A stretch of DNA of 64,000 nucleotides from contig NZ_VDCY01000013.1 in NCBI RefSeq assembly GCF_006517395.1, forward strand, positions 1-64,000. The letters are read 5' to 3'. Made by a program: the position numbers and the translations under genes. The notes below the pieces were generated by a model, which worked only from the letters and a program-made list of their open reading frames with translations, ran no database searches and had not been told where the DNA came from. Below are positions 7,533 through 16,596 of the stretch, piece after piece. Positions within the stretch are counted from its first letter, which is position 1, and every line of letters starts with the position of its first letter. Source of the stretch: Terrilactibacillus laevilacticus (lineage in GTDB: Bacteria; Bacillota; Bacilli; Bacillales; Sporolactobacillaceae).

Positions 7533-8065
7533 GTGAAGGACTCCTTTATTGTGGGATATAGGTGAGGGATAATAAAAAATAAGGGTAATCTGAGAAATAA
7601 GAAATAAACTGTGTTAAGAAAATCAATGAAGATAAATCAATGAAGATAAAACGAAGGACAAAGAACAAACACCTCCTTCACGAAGGATTATTAAATCGAG
7701 GTTAATATGTAAATTCGACATCGAAAGGTCTGATCCTTTTTTTTATGACAAAAAATGTGAAGAAATTTACTGGTATTTGGGATAGAGGTTCATTTATTAG
7801 TTTTTTTATTGAATTTTCCTCGTGTAAGAAGTACCTCCAACATTAATCAAAAGTTAAGTATTTTATATGAGTTAAGAAATGGTATAATAAATTAAATGAA
7901 TTTTGATGAAGTTCATACATAGAGCAAATGTGATCTTATGAAATTACATACGACGCGGTTCTCCTGTTCTCATTTAGAATGTTGATGAGACTTTCCATAG
8001 TCAAACGATTGATTCTTTTTAGCGTTAAATGATTAATTCGGTATAGTTAGAGAAAGGAAACATGT
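7533..8065. other. Divergent intergenic region, comGC / 2-hydroxyacid dehydrogenase
   Basis: 533 bases that must hold a comGC promoter (minus) and a promoter for the dehydrogenase (plus). On plus, an extended -10 TGGTATAAT is at 7880-7888, with no good -35. A 14-base unit (AATCAATGAAGATA) is repeated in tandem near 7619-7647. On minus, an isolated GAAGGAGGTG lies near 7671-7680 ahead of a 40-codon TTG reading frame (7668-7546) that ends right before comGC. I find no certain ComK box by eye. Confidence 0.45.
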
Positions 8066-9052
8066 ATGAAAGTATTAATTATGACATTAAAAAAACGAAT
8101 TGAAAGATTTTCTGATTTCTCATTCATTCCTAAAGATTGGGAACTTGTCTTTGCGGAATTTGAGACAGATACACAAAGATTGTTGAAAATGGGGGGCGAT
8201 GCTGACGTTATTTTTGTTGATGCCATGCAGCCAGTTAAGAAAGAATTAATTGATGCGATGCCCAATCTAAAAATGATTCATTCTGAAGGCGTTGGTTTCG
8301 ATTGGATCGATGTTGAAGCCGCTACTAAAAAAGGTGTATTTGTTTGCAATAATGCAGCAGCCAATAGCAAGGCTGTTGCAGAACAAGCGATTTTACTCAT
8401 GCTAGCTGTTTTACGACGGACAGTGAAAGGCGATAGAATGGTGCGGGACGCAAGACAGATCGAAGCCAAGAGCAATTGGAGTCTTGAAGGGATTAGAGAA
8501 CTTTGGAATTGCCATGTTGGCATCATTGGCATGGGGGCTATTGGACAAGAAACGGCCAAACGTCTAAAGGGATTTGAAAGCAAGGTAAGTTACTATAGCA
8601 GAAATCCACTTCCTAAAGAATTAGAAACAAAACTTTGTGTTGATTACTTGCCTTTGGAAGACATTTTAAAGGAATGTGATATCATTAGTCTTCATTTACC
8701 GTCTAATGATCAAACGAAGCATTTTATGGATTTAAATCGTTTTCGTATGATGAAAAAATCTGCTATTCTCATTAACACAGCGCGCGGAGAAGTGGTTAAT
8801 CAACCTGATTTAATCGTTGCTTTAAAAGAAGGACTTATATCAGGAGCAGGTCTGGATACGATTTCGCCTGAACCGGTTCGTCCTAATAACCTTCTATTGC
8901 AGTTACCTGCAGAGATAGAAAATAAGATCACTTTTTCACCTCATATTGGCGGAGTCACTGAACAAGCCTTTGTCCAGATGCACCGGTTTGTATGGGAAAA
9001 CATTAAACGAGTTGAACAAGGAGAAAGACCTAAAAATATTGTTAACGGATGA
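8066..9052 (+). CDS. D-isomer-specific 2-hydroxyacid dehydrogenase
   Basis: NAD(P)-dependent reductase of 2-oxo acids. The nucleotide-binding GMGAIG loop is near residue 155, the substrate arginine is in NTARGEVV, the catalytic glutamate in TISPEPV and the catalytic histidine in FSPHIGG. 328 residues matches the family. The substrate cannot be read off; it could be a phosphoglycerate-like or branched oxo acid. It is 21 bases from the following aminotransferase gene, so the two probably act on the same oxo/amino acid pair. It belongs to the block that interrupts the comG genes. Confidence 0.85.
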   Translation: MKVLIMTLKKRIERFSDFSFIPKDWELVFAEFETDTQRLLKMGGDADVIFVDAMQPVKKELIDAMPNLKMIHSEGVGFDWIDVEAATKKGVFVCNNAAANSKAVAEQAILLMLAVLRRTVKGDRMVRDARQIEAKSNWSLEGIRELWNCHVGIIGMGAIGQETAKRLKGFESKVSYYSRNPLPKELETKLCVDYLPLEDILKECDIISLHLPSNDQTKHFMDLNRFRMMKKSAILINTARGEVVNQPDLIVALKEGLISGAGLDTISPEPVRPNNLLLQLPAEIENKITFSPHIGGVTEQAFVQMHRFVWENIKRVEQGERPKNIVNG

Positions 9053-9073
9053 CATAAGAAAGGAAGATGAAAC

Positions 9074-10273
9074 ATGATTGCAGAAGAATACAAAAAAATG
9101 TTAGGACAAAAATCAATCATAAGAGAAATAGCAGAGTATGGCTCAGAAAGAGCGAAAGAGATCGGGTATGAAAATGTATTTGATTATAGTCTAGGTAACC
9201 CGTCGGTTCCCGTTCCTCAGGAATTTACAAATAAATTAGTGGAACTTGCGACAAGCAGGGAGCCAGGATCCATTCATGGATACAGTCCGAGCCTTGGTAT
9301 TGAATCCGTGAGGGAAAAGATTGCTCAATCATTAAGTAGACGTTTTGACATGAATTATAAAAAAGAGCATATTTTTATGGCATCTGGAGCAGCTGGAGCT
9401 CTTGCCCATGCACTCCGAGCAGTGACGACAAAAGGAGATGAGGTCGTCACCTTCGCTCCATTTTTTCCGGAATATACGCCCTACGTCAATAAAACAGGAG
9501 CGACTTTAAAAGTTGTCCCAGCGAAAACGGATGATTTTCAAATTAATTTTGCGGAATTCGAAAAAATGTTAACACCAAAAGTCATGGCTGTACTAATCAA
9601 TACGCCTAACAATCCATCAGGTGCTATATACTCTACTGAAACAATCAAAAAGTTGGCATCGTTTTTACAAGAAAAAGAACGTGAATTTGGACATGAGATC
9701 TTCCTTATCTCCGATGAACCATATCGAGAAATTGTTTTTGAAAATGTTGATGCCCCTTTTGTTGCCAAATATTATCCTAATACGATAACATGTTATTCCT
9801 TTAGTAAATCCTTATCTCTTGCTGGTGAGAGAATAGGCTATATTGCTGTAAATCCAGAGTGTAAAGATGCGGAACTGATCGTTAATATGTGCGGGCAAAT
9901 ATCAAGGGGAATCGGTCACAATTGTCCACCGTCAATTATTCAGTTGGCCGTGGCTGAAGTCATAGATATGACAGCCGATTTATCCGTCTATGAAACAAAT
10001 ATGAATATATTATATAAGGAACTCACAAGTCTTGGATTTACCTGTGCAAAGCCAGGTGGAACTTTTTATCTGTTTCCGAAAGCATTAGAAGAGGATGCCG
10101 TAGCTTTTTGTAAAAGAGCTTTGAAGTATGACTTATTGTTAGTACCAGCTGACAATTTTGGATGCCCTGGTTACTTCAGAATGGCGTACTGTATACCAAC
10201 AGAAAAGGTCAAACGCTCACTTGAGGCATTTAGAAAATTGGCTAAGGACTATCAATTAGAATGTCAGTCATGA
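9074..10273 (+). CDS. Pyridoxal-phosphate aminotransferase, class I/II
   Basis: Fold-type I aminotransferase of 399 residues. The PLP-binding lysine is K245 in SFSKSLSLAGERIGY; NTPNNPSG, SDEPYRE and the C-terminal substrate arginine in GYFRMAYC are all present. It resembles the aspartate/aromatic aminotransferase group (PatA-like). GAAAGGAAGATGAA provides the ribosome-binding site. Operonic with the preceding 2-hydroxyacid dehydrogenase; together they could interconvert an amino acid, its oxo acid and the hydroxy acid. Specificity is not deducible. Confidence 0.87.
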   Translation: MIAEEYKKMLGQKSIIREIAEYGSERAKEIGYENVFDYSLGNPSVPVPQEFTNKLVELATSREPGSIHGYSPSLGIESVREKIAQSLSRRFDMNYKKEHIFMASGAAGALAHALRAVTTKGDEVVTFAPFFPEYTPYVNKTGATLKVVPAKTDDFQINFAEFEKMLTPKVMAVLINTPNNPSGAIYSTETIKKLASFLQEKEREFGHEIFLISDEPYREIVFENVDAPFVAKYYPNTITCYSFSKSLSLAGERIGYIAVNPECKDAELIVNMCGQISRGIGHNCPPSIIQLAVAEVIDMTADLSVYETNMNILYKELTSLGFTCAKPGGTFYLFPKALEEDAVAFCKRALKYDLLLVPADNFGCPGYFRMAYCIPTEKVKRSLEAFRKLAKDYQLECQS

Positions 10274-10296
10274 AGCTTTAATTAAATAAAGTTTTT

Positions 10297-10348
10297 TAAA
10301 AACTGCCATCAGGGTTGTTAATATACAACGTTGATGGCAGTTTTACTT
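10297..10348 (+). terminator. Terminator after the aminotransferase gene
   Basis: Long inverted repeat AAAACTGCCATCA / TGATGGCAGTTTT with further pairing of GTTGT / ACAAC, followed by a T-rich tail. Confidence 0.85.
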
Positions 10349-10502
10349 TTCTCTAACTTATTTTTTATAAGTGGTTCAAATACCCTTCTTCTTCCAAGCA
10401 GATTTGACTTAATGGATACATCATCTTAGTGGAATTAATCCCATTCGCGCATATAATAAACAATCGCTTAGAAGGCGCACTTATCATGAGGAGGTATTTT
10501 TG

Positions 10503-11414
10503 ATGGGGGTTATTTTCTCACTATTGAATGCGGTTCTATTCTCCTTGGGTAATGTATATAATCGAAAAACGGATAAAAAGTTCACCGGATTAGAGGCCAT
10601 GGCGTTAAATATTGGTTTGTTGGCTATTTTTTTCTTTCCACTGAGTCTCATGATAAAAATAATGCAGGGGACTCCTTGGCCTGATGTTAAGACGATCCTG
10701 CTATATGCCTTGGTAGGCATTATCCATTCCTTCTTCGCAAGATGGGGGCTTTTTAACACGATTCGTTATATAGGTCCGTCCCGCGCAAGCATGATAAAAA
10801 ATTCCGCTCCTGCTTTCACGGTTATTTTAGCCTTTATTTTCATGGATCAAAGGCCGACTGCCATTGCCCTGATTGGTATTTTGATTATTTTATGTGCGAT
10901 ATGGACTTTAGGGTGGCAAGAAAGAGCATCAGATAGCGAAGTAAAGTCTCTAGGGGAAACTAGTACGTTTACGAGTTGGCATAAAGGGATAGCATTAGGG
11001 GTTCTTGTTGCATTCTTATTTGCTAGTGCAGACATAATAAGAGCAATGTCCATGCAAAGAGGACCGGATGTGATCTTAGCAACTGGAATTTCAAGTATGG
11101 CAGCGTGGATCACTTTGGTTCTTTTTTTATTAAAAGAAGGTAAATTAATAGCTACTTATCATAAACATCTCCAATCATTAGATAAAAATTTAGTGCTTGC
11201 AACGTTGTTCTGGGGACTTGCTATCATTACCTATTTCATTGCGGTGAAGTATTTATTGGTGGCTTATGTTTCTGCTTTAATTGCAACAGGCCCTATTATG
11301 ACCGCTTTTTTTAGTTACTTGTTAGCTAGAAACGATGAAAGATTTACTAAGGTATTTTGGATATGTACCTTTTTAATGATTGTCGGTGCTATTTTAATCG
11401 TTTTTTTTCAGTAA
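10503..11414 (+). CDS. EamA/DMT superfamily membrane transporter
   Basis: About 303 residues forming two EamA-like repeats of five membrane helices each; the second repeat starts near residue 155 (HKGIALGVLVAFLFASADI). The family contains exporters and importers of metabolites and amino acids. ATG 10503 follows GAGGAGG; an in-frame TTG at 10500 is also possible. It lies downstream of the dehydrogenase/aminotransferase pair but behind a terminator and a 230-base gap, so co-regulation is not certain. Export of a hydroxy or amino acid made by that pair is a hypothesis only. Confidence 0.82.
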   Translation: MGVIFSLLNAVLFSLGNVYNRKTDKKFTGLEAMALNIGLLAIFFFPLSLMIKIMQGTPWPDVKTILLYALVGIIHSFFARWGLFNTIRYIGPSRASMIKNSAPAFTVILAFIFMDQRPTAIALIGILIILCAIWTLGWQERASDSEVKSLGETSTFTSWHKGIALGVLVAFLFASADIIRAMSMQRGPDVILATGISSMAAWITLVLFLLKEGKLIATYHKHLQSLDKNLVLATLFWGLAIITYFIAVKYLLVAYVSALIATGPIMTAFFSYLLARNDERFTKVFWICTFLMIVGAILIVFFQ

Positions 11415-11478
11415 TCAGTAGGGTCCTTTTTTTAAAAGAGATGTCAATCAAACCTAAGTGATGAAGTCAACTTCAGAT

Positions 11479-11508
11479 AAATGTGAAGGGCAAAAGGCCC
11501 TCACATTT
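11479..11508. terminator. Hairpin between convergent genes
   Basis: Perfectly nested AAATGTGAAGGGC / GGCCCTCACATTT stem with an AAAA loop. It overlaps the stop codon of the MFS gene and probably ends transcription from both sides, although T-runs are short. Confidence 0.65.
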
Positions 11509-12724
11509 AACCTGCCATTTGTTCATTTTGGACTCCTTTCTCGGTTAGTTTAAAGAAAGCCACCGATCCAATAAAAGAGGTAATAAATAAGATCGCTCCC
11601 ATTGGGACAGCGGTTGACTCATCAATTCCAACGAAAGGAGAAACAATGGCCCCAATCAATAACGGAAACATGCCTAATAAAGCACTTGCACTCCCAGCTT
11701 GGTTGGCTTGGTTTTCCATTGCCAACGTAAACGTACTCGTTGTGATCATTCCCATTGTAGTCATATAAATGAAAATTAATATGACGAGAGAAGCGAGTGG
11801 GCCATTGATGATGGTCATAATGAGAAGGATTGCCGTAGCACTTACAGCCATTATAACAGCGATTTTGAGCAAACGTTTTACATGAATAACTCCGCTAAAA
11901 CGTCCGATAATAAAGCTCCCTAAAATAATGGCCAGACCATTAATACCAAATAAAACACTATAGACTTGCGGTGAAACATGGTAGATGCCTTGGTATACAA
12001 AAGGCGTTCCGGATACATAAGCAAAACTCCCTCCATGTATGAATCCGACAATCAGTACGTAACCTATAAAAGAACGATCCTTCAATAAACGGCCCATCGT
12101 CCGAATAGAATGTCCAATCGAACTTGGTAATCTTTTCTCGATTGGTAATGTTTCCTTTAACCAAATAGCGGCAATAAAAATAATAATAAGCCCAACGACA
12201 CTTAGAAAGAAAAAAATAGTATGCCAGTTTCCAAATGGTAAAAGGAGGATGGCTCCTCCAGTCATTGGAGCAATCATCGGAGCAGCTGCATTTATAATCA
12301 TTAATAAGGCAAAGAATTCCGTAAGTGCCTTGCCGCTAAACACGTCACGAACAATTGCACGGGATAAGACAAGTCCCGCTGAAGCCGTTAATCCTTGTAA
12401 AAATCGAGCGACTATTAAAGATGTGATATTTGGCGAAAGAGCACAGAAAAGTGAAGCTAGTGTAAATAAGAAAATGGAGATGAGCATGGGCTTCTTTCGT
12501 CCCTGTGAATCACTAATCGGACCAACGATGATTTGCCCAATCGCAAAACCAATCAAACAAGCAGTTAAACTCAGTTGAACAAATGAAGCACGAGTTCCCA
12601 AGCTACTCGCAATATCCGGAAAACTCGGTAAATACATATCAATATTGAGAGATCCTAATATCCCAAGCATGCTGAGAAGAAAAACTAATCCAATACGCTC
12701 TTTTCCAGTTGGATTATGTTGCAT
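11507..12724 (-). CDS. Bcr/CflA-type MFS drug efflux transporter
   Basis: 405-residue, 12-helix major facilitator. The N-terminal DMYLPSFPDIASSL is the signature of the Bcr/CflA subfamily; the antiporter motif A loop appears as GPISDSQGRKKPM and motif C-like GLVLSRAIVRD follows. Predicted to extrude drugs such as bicyclomycin-like compounds or dipeptides by proton antiport. Single gene, convergent with the EamA transporter. Confidence 0.87.
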   Translation of the reverse strand: MQHNPTGKERIGLVFLLSMLGILGSLNIDMYLPSFPDIASSLGTRASFVQLSLTACLIGFAIGQIIVGPISDSQGRKKPMLISIFLFTLASLFCALSPNITSLIVARFLQGLTASAGLVLSRAIVRDVFSGKALTEFFALLMIINAAAPMIAPMTGGAILLLPFGNWHTIFFFLSVVGLIIIFIAAIWLKETLPIEKRLPSSIGHSIRTMGRLLKDRSFIGYVLIVGFIHGGSFAYVSGTPFVYQGIYHVSPQVYSVLFGINGLAIILGSFIIGRFSGVIHVKRLLKIAVIMAVSATAILLIMTIINGPLASLVILIFIYMTTMGMITTSTFTLAMENQANQAGSASALLGMFPLLIGAIVSPFVGIDESTAVPMGAILFITSFIGSVAFFKLTEKGVQNEQMAG

Positions 12725-13090
12725 ATCTTAAAAACACCTTCCTACCTAATCTAGTCGATATTATTTAGTCTATGGTAGAAGAAACAGTCTGTCTACTAGT
12801 TAATTTTATTTAACGGTGGTATGCTAATTTTTTTATTTTTTTAAAAAACTCATTATTTTGTTTAATGATCGCGACTATAATATATTCGGCGAAAAATACT
12901 TTAAACTGTTGGGTGTCTACCTAGACTTTTATTCTTTAACTTTATGAAATAGTATATTGAGCTAACTTATTATTAAAAAACCTGCAATACGGATTAGAAG
13001 AAGTTTTGCTTGAAATAATAAAAGGAAAAGAGTAAAATCTCTTTTGTAGATAAAAGATATCCACTATCCACAATGAAAGGAGGGAGACAA
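12725..13090. other. Divergent intergenic region, MFS pump / Rrf2 regulator
   Basis: 366 AT-rich bases. A TATAAT hexamer is at 12876-12881 without a well spaced -35. No gene, repeat copy or terminator recognised. It must contain the promoter for the Rrf2-YhgE pair and probably the Rrf2 operator. Confidence 0.4.
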
Positions 13091-13573
13091 TTGAAGTTGA
13101 CTTCTGGCGTTGAACAAGCCGCCTGCATTATCGTCATGCTTTCCACTCAAGCAGCAGACATACCAGTAACAAGCGATGTCATTAGTGAAAGGCTAGGCGT
13201 CTCTCCTTCTTATCTTAAAAAAATCATGCGAAAGCTAGTTGTTAGAGGATTAATTAAATCAGTTCCCGGAGTCAATGGCGGATTTGTTTTGGCAAAAACA
13301 CCTGCGTGCATCCCAATTATTGATCTCGTCGATGCCATTGAAGGAAATGAACCTATTTTTCAATCGACGGGATTGGTTAGGAAAGCATTTGGTGATATTG
13401 AGGTCGCTGAAAAAGGGTTTTTAAAGTTTGAAAACATCGTGAATGAAGCTCAAGAAGCCTTTCGTGCGAAACTTTCAGACATTACAGTTGAGAAGTTTTT
13501 ACAAGAGACCATTGATACGAATGAGATACAGGTGAAAGACTGGAATCAAAAATCTGATGAAGATAATGATTAA
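13091..13573 (+). CDS. Rrf2 family transcriptional regulator
   Basis: About 160-residue winged-helix regulator: MKLTSGVEQAACIIVML at the N-terminus, recognition region SERLGVSPSYLKKIMRKLVVRGLI, and wing GVNGGFVLAK. The three-cysteine cluster of iron-sulfur Rrf2 proteins (IscR, NsrR) is absent from the loop after VDAIEG, so it does not look like an Fe-S sensor. TTG 13091 is the likely start since AAAGGAGGG is placed just upstream; the ATG at 13073 precedes that site. It is 31 bases upstream of the YhgE/Pip gene and probably controls it. Confidence 0.87.
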   Translation: MKLTSGVEQAACIIVMLSTQAADIPVTSDVISERLGVSPSYLKKIMRKLVVRGLIKSVPGVNGGFVLAKTPACIPIIDLVDAIEGNEPIFQSTGLVRKAFGDIEVAEKGFLKFENIVNEAQEAFRAKLSDITVEKFLQETIDTNEIQVKDWNQKSDEDND

Positions 13574-13604
13574 TTTTTTATGAAAGAAGTGAGAAGAAAC
13601 AAGT

Positions 13605-16295
13605 ATGAAGATGTTGACAACAGAGTGGAAGAAAATTTTTCACAATACGTGGACCATGATCATTATCTCTGCCCTCTTAATTATTCCCATTCTCTATGCG
13701 GGGGTTTTCCTAAAAGCCATGTGGGATCCCTATGGCAAAACGGATAAATTACCTGTCGCGGTTGTTAATGAAGATCAAACGGCAACTTATAAGGGCAAGA
13801 ACTTAAAGATTGGTCAAGAACTTGTCGATAAACTCAAAAAAAATGATGCTCTTGATTGGAAATTTACGACAAAAACCAAAGCGATGAAAGGGCTCGACGA
13901 TGGCAAGTTCTATATGGTTATTGAAATTCCGAAAAACTTTTCACAAGATGCCTCTACTGTCTTAGATAAAAATCCTCACAAGATGAAATTAAACTATTAT
14001 ACGAATCCTGGTCAAAACTATATTGCTGGCAAAGTCACAGATTCTGCAGCAAAAGATATTAATCGTGAAATTGCGGAAAATGTGACACAAGAATATGCCC
14101 AAAGTGTCTTTGACCAGCTAAAAGATATTGGAGATGGAATGGAGAAAGCATCTGACGGGGCTGGAGATTTAGATCATGGCGCTAAAAAATTAACCAAGGG
14201 CAGTCAGAGTCTTTCCGATAATCTTAAGACATTAGTAAGTAGTACACTTACATTCGAGAATGGAGCTAAGTCAGCTAGTAACGGGGCTAAACAATTGAGT
14301 GTCGGAGTAAGCCAGCTGTTTACTGGTAGTCAAGCATTAGATCGGGGAGCCTCTGATTTAAATAAAGGCATTCAGCAGTATACAGCAGGTGTCGGTCAAT
14401 TAAATAATGGATCAATGGCCCTGCACTCAGGTCTCTTAGATGCACAGGCAGGATCTAACCAATTAAACACAGGTTTAAATCAACTTAATAGCCAAGCAAG
14501 CGGGTTAACAGATCCAGTTTCAGGAATACCTAAATTGGCGCAAGGACAAAGTGATTTAAACGAGGGAATAAAACGTTTAAATACAGGTAGCCAGCAGTTA
14601 GAAGCTGGGTTGAAGAAGCTATCATCAAGTCTCCCATCTCAGGATAATATGAACCAATTATCAAACGGATTATCACAGATAAAAGATGGGTTAAATTCGT
14701 TAAATCAGAATGTATCATCAACAAATGGACGTCTTTCAGGTTCGATGAAGTCCATTCAAGCTGATATGACAGGTATTGCAGGAGCTCTTCAAGAATTAGC
14801 CACGCATTCTAATGATACGGCTACAAAAACAGTTAATGACGTTAAGAATACAGAAGCGTTTAAACATCTCACACCTGACGGGCAAAAAGAGATATTAGGT
14901 GCTGTGCAAAATGGCTTGAAAGAAGGAACTTCCGAGCAAGCGGTACTCATTAAAACCATGAGTGATCATTTAACAGATTTATCGTCGCAGCTTAAGCAAT
15001 TGCAAACGGCTTCTGAAAGCTTAACTCAACTACCTGATGCTGTAAAAGCACTAAATGACGGAGCAAATCTTGCTATACCAAAGGCTAATCAAGCTCTAAA
15101 TGGTTATACACCAATTCAATCTGTACTTAATCAACAAATTATTCCCGGAGCTGAAAGTCTAACCTCAGGATTAGCCGGTGCCGAGACAGGAAGCTTGCAG
15201 CTTGTAAATGGTGTTAATCAGTTAAACGAAAAAGCGCCATTACTTGTGAATGGTGTGAATCAATTAGCGACAGGTAGCAACCAATTAAATCAAGGGTTAG
15301 GTCAGCTTGTAAATGGATCAAATCAGCTTGTTTCAGGATCAAAAGAACTTGATAGTAAATCGGGTCAATTAACAAGCGGATCATCGCAATTAGCAAATGG
15401 CTTAGGGCACCTTGTCGGTAAGCTACCTACGATGAAAAATGGCGCTTCTGAACTTGCGATTGGTGTGAATAAGTTGGCAGATGGATCCAGCCAATTACAT
15501 CAAGGCTCAACTCAGTTATCTGACGGTTCAAATAAAATAACAAATGGTCTTGGCGACTTGCAAAATGGAGCAAAAGACCTCTCTAGTCAACTTGGAGATG
15601 GGGCTAATGAGATTAACGATACAAACACAGATCAAGATACGTATAAAATGTTCGCTAATCCAACTCAATTAAAAAATCTAGAATTATCAAAGGTTGAGAA
15701 CTATGGACAAGGCTTAGCACCATATATGATGTCTGTTGCTCTTTTTGTAGGCGCACTCGTCTTTGGCGTCATGTTCCCAATTAGTGAACCAAGTATGAAA
15801 CCAACATCAGGATTTGCATGGTGGCTCAGTAAGTTTTCTGTTCTTACTTTTGCTTCACTTGTCCAATCCATGATCTTAGTTGCCATTATGGTATGGGGAG
15901 TCGGACTTGATCCATTAAGCATACCGAAGCTTTTCCTTTTAGCGTTTATTATTTCGCTTAGCTTTATGTCACTCATTATGTTCTTCTCGATAACATGTGG
16001 AAATGTCGGACGGTTTATCGCGATGATTTTACTTGTCTTGCAACTTGGAGGTTCAGCGGGAACGTTTCCAATTCAATTATCGAATGGATTTTTCCAAGCG
16101 ATTTATCCGTATCTGCCAATGACATATTCCATCAATGGTTACCGAGAAGTCATTTCATTAGGAGGCAGCATGTGGCCAGCAACGTTTGTATTACTTGGTA
16201 TTTTTGTCGTCTTCCATTTGTTAACTGTTGTTTACCTCACATTTAAGACAACAAAAAATGTTAGCAAAAGTGTTAAACAAGAAGAAGCCTTGTAA
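13605..16295 (+). CDS. YhgE/Pip family giant membrane protein
   Basis: 896 residues: an N-terminal helix (about 14-34) in the family-typical context MLTTEWKKIF...PYGKTDKLPVAVVNED, then a long extracytoplasmic region (about 35-700) of dozens of short repeats of the form LxxGxxxLxxG/N, then a C-terminal ABC-2-like domain of about six helices (710-885). Relatives include Lactococcus Pip (phage infection protein, receptor for c2-type phages) and B. subtilis YhgE; cellular function is not settled, with links to export and to type VII-like systems. The repeat region is predicted to be alpha-helical. Preceded by its probable Rrf2 regulator. Confidence 0.87.
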   Translation: MKMLTTEWKKIFHNTWTMIIISALLIIPILYAGVFLKAMWDPYGKTDKLPVAVVNEDQTATYKGKNLKIGQELVDKLKKNDALDWKFTTKTKAMKGLDDGKFYMVIEIPKNFSQDASTVLDKNPHKMKLNYYTNPGQNYIAGKVTDSAAKDINREIAENVTQEYAQSVFDQLKDIGDGMEKASDGAGDLDHGAKKLTKGSQSLSDNLKTLVSSTLTFENGAKSASNGAKQLSVGVSQLFTGSQALDRGASDLNKGIQQYTAGVGQLNNGSMALHSGLLDAQAGSNQLNTGLNQLNSQASGLTDPVSGIPKLAQGQSDLNEGIKRLNTGSQQLEAGLKKLSSSLPSQDNMNQLSNGLSQIKDGLNSLNQNVSSTNGRLSGSMKSIQADMTGIAGALQELATHSNDTATKTVNDVKNTEAFKHLTPDGQKEILGAVQNGLKEGTSEQAVLIKTMSDHLTDLSSQLKQLQTASESLTQLPDAVKALNDGANLAIPKANQALNGYTPIQSVLNQQIIPGAESLTSGLAGAETGSLQLVNGVNQLNEKAPLLVNGVNQLATGSNQLNQGLGQLVNGSNQLVSGSKELDSKSGQLTSGSSQLANGLGHLVGKLPTMKNGASELAIGVNKLADGSSQLHQGSTQLSDGSNKITNGLGDLQNGAKDLSSQLGDGANEINDTNTDQDTYKMFANPTQLKNLELSKVENYGQGLAPYMMSVALFVGALVFGVMFPISEPSMKPTSGFAWWLSKFSVLTFASLVQSMILVAIMVWGVGLDPLSIPKLFLLAFIISLSFMSLIMFFSITCGNVGRFIAMILLVLQLGGSAGTFPIQLSNGFFQAIYPYLPMTYSINGYREVISLGGSMWPATFVLLGIFVVFHLLTVVYLTFKTTKNVSKSVKQEEAL

Positions 16296-16310
16296 CTAAG
16301 AATGATCTTA

Positions 16311-16353
16311 AACGAGTACTCACTTAAAAAGAGTTAGTGCTCGTTTTTTTTTT
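16311..16353 (+). terminator. Terminator after the YhgE/Pip gene
   Basis: AACGAGTACT / AGTGCTCGTT stem followed by TTTTTTTTT. Confidence 0.85.
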
Positions 16354-16540
16354 AGTGATTGGCAAAGATGAAACGATATACTTGTATTAATGACCGATCT
16401 TAACAAGGATAAGGTTGAGGTAAAGGGTGGGGGATTTCTTACTAAATGAATGAGAGACATTACCTTTCACAATTAGCCAAATAAAATCACTTTGTGTGGA
16501 TCAAGGAAATTTCAAAGCCAATTCATTTTAAGATAAAAGT

Positions 16541-16592
16541 AAAACATGACGTCTCATCCTACTAATTTAGAATGAGAGTGTCATGTTTTTTT
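16541..16592. terminator. Terminator ending the comGA-comGB unit (bidirectional)
   Basis: AAAACATGACGTCTCAT pairs with ATGAGAGTGTCATGTTTT. Read on minus it lies five bases after the comGB stop, so the comGA-comGB transcript appears to end here instead of running into comGC. Confidence 0.8.
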
Positions 16593-16596
16593 ATTG

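Noticed and set aside
14200-15650. Short repeats suggestive of a CRISPR array or phage tape-measure gene
   Set aside because: The repeats are in-frame codons of a single YhgE/Pip protein with family-typical membrane ends; there are no spacers or phage neighbours.
7533-16596. Possible prophage or integrative element splitting comG
   Set aside because: No integrase, transposase, tRNA or attachment repeat is visible at either border; only the unusual gene order is supported.
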